6,742 nt of DNA from an uncultured Ruminococcus sp. (GTDB lineage: Bacteria; Bacillota; Clostridia; Oscillospirales; Acutalibacteraceae), in NCBI GenBank assembly GCA_902773045.1, contig CACYDE010000162.1, positions 1 to 6,742 of the forward strand. Direction: 5' to 3'. The number at the start of each line of letters is the position of its first letter. Positions within the stretch are counted from its first letter, which is position 1. This document shows positions 6,523 to 6,742 of the stretch, one piece after another. The position numbers were made by a program, and so were the translations under genes. The notes beneath the pieces are model-generated. The model saw only the letters and a list, made by a program, of their open reading frames with translations. It was not told where the DNA came from and did not search any database.

Positions 6523-6544
6523 TCAAGCGGAAATACTCGCTTGA
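6523..6544 (+). other. Dyad at the predicted transcription start
   Basis: TCAAGCG (6523-6529) and CGCTTGA (6538-6544) form perfect 7-bp inverse arms around GAAATACT. It overlaps the predicted +1 of the promoter at 6490-6518. It could be an operator blocking the start or a 5'-terminal RNA hairpin. The ten bases TATCAAGCGG at 6521-6530 also occur at 6371-6380. Confidence 0.55.
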
Positions 6545-6578
6545 CATTACCCGAAAAGGCATTTCTTTAGGGCGTTAT

Positions 6579-6742
6579 ATGCGCTCCTTTGATAAAAATC
6601 TACTGCGCGTCTTCACAGCGCTCTCTGAGCTGTATTGCCTTAGGGCAACACAGCTCAAAGTACGCCTAACGGCTCAGCACCAAATCTGCTTGCATATTTT
6701 CCGTCATAGTACACAAAACTCCCTTGAAATACGTCAGTATTC
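6579..6742 (+). CDS. Doubtful open frame running off the right edge, probably repeat-derived
   Basis: An ATG at 6579 is preceded by AGGG (6569-6572) at 6 bases and by the promoter at 6490-6518, and stays open for 54 codons to the edge. I do not recognise the peptide. It begins MRSFDKNLLRVF and has no obvious domain, helix pattern or acidic/basic layout typical of a known family. Two facts argue against a real gene: its middle is a 13-bp inverted repeat (6627-6656), and its last third is the complement of repeat DNA shared with the MITE-like element. A competing leftward frame ending at 6655 is open over 6655-6742. Confidence 0.2.
   Translation, partial: MRSFDKNLLRVFTALSELYCLRATQLKVRLTAQHQICLHIFRHSTQNSLEIRQY
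6627..6656 (-). other. 13-bp hairpin in repeat-rich DNA
   Basis: GAGCTGTATTGCC (6627-6639) and GGCAACACAGCTC (6644-6656) pair around TTAG. Read leftward the single imperfect position is a stable G-U pair; read rightward it is an A-C mismatch. The structure therefore favours a leftward RNA. No U run follows on either strand, so it is not a typical terminator. Confidence 0.55.
6661..6742 (-). repeat. Diverged inverse copy of the inner right half of the MITE-like element (cut by window edge)
   Basis: Read leftward from 6742, GAATACTGACGTATTTCAAGG matches 6070-6090 with one mismatch. Shared blocks follow in the same order: TGACG, then ATGCAAGCA (about 6117-6125 in the element), then AGTCCGTAGGACGT against GAGCCGTTAGGCGT. 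Similarity stops at about 6661, where the element would have its terminal repeat, so this copy lacks that end. It should continue right of the window. Confidence 0.6.

Noticed and set aside
6520..6742. 6S RNA, T-box or other known structured RNA
   Set aside because: Strong hairpins are present, but I could not match the signature sequences or overall fold of any known class by eye.

Overview
The window looks like chromosomal DNA of a low-to-moderate-GC Gram-positive gut or rumen anaerobe of the Clostridia, most likely a Ruminococcus-type Oscillospiraceae. This is inferred from strong Shine-Dalgarno sites, a GTG start, heavy AGA arginine codon use, textbook TTGACA/TATAAT-like promoters, and homologues typical of that group (a DUF6512-type membrane protein and a FeoB-associated Cys-rich peptide). 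No rRNA, tRNA, CRISPR array or phage gene was seen.

Layout from left to right. (1) Positions 1-3696 (+) hold the 3' part of a very large gene whose start lies left of the window. It encodes a long, highly acidic, repeat-containing, probably disordered N-terminal region, then a coiled coil, then an eight-helix membrane domain laid out like a P1B (heavy-metal) P-type ATPase but with nearly every catalytic motif lost. A strong 17-bp-stem terminator follows at 3731-3780. (2) Positions 3876-4457 (+) encode a DUF6512-type five-helix membrane protein. (3) Positions 4531-5919 (-) encode a MATE-family multidrug efflux transporter, convergent with gene 2. A hairpin at 4441-4470 lies between them and is best suited to ending the MATE transcript. 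The MATE gene has a near-consensus promoter at 5958-5986. (4) Positions 5992-6172 hold a MITE-like non-coding element with about 20-bp imperfect terminal inverted repeats, sitting 5 bp from the MATE -35 box. (5) Positions 6211-6363 (+) encode a 50-residue FeoB-associated Cys-rich membrane protein with no FeoB in sight. (6) Positions 6364-6742 (379 bases) hold no convincing gene. They contain a probable terminator, an inverted repeat, a very good extended -10 promoter, a dyad at its predicted start site, a 13-bp hairpin, and at the right edge a diverged second copy, in inverse orientation, of the inner half of the element in (4).

The genes do not form an evident shared pathway. Each appears to be its own transcription unit. 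Three or four of them encode membrane proteins, and repeat-derived DNA occupies the space to the right of the MATE gene. The item most worth following is the degenerate P-type ATPase with its giant acidic extension: conserved architecture with lost catalysis suggests a repurposed pseudo-transporter.
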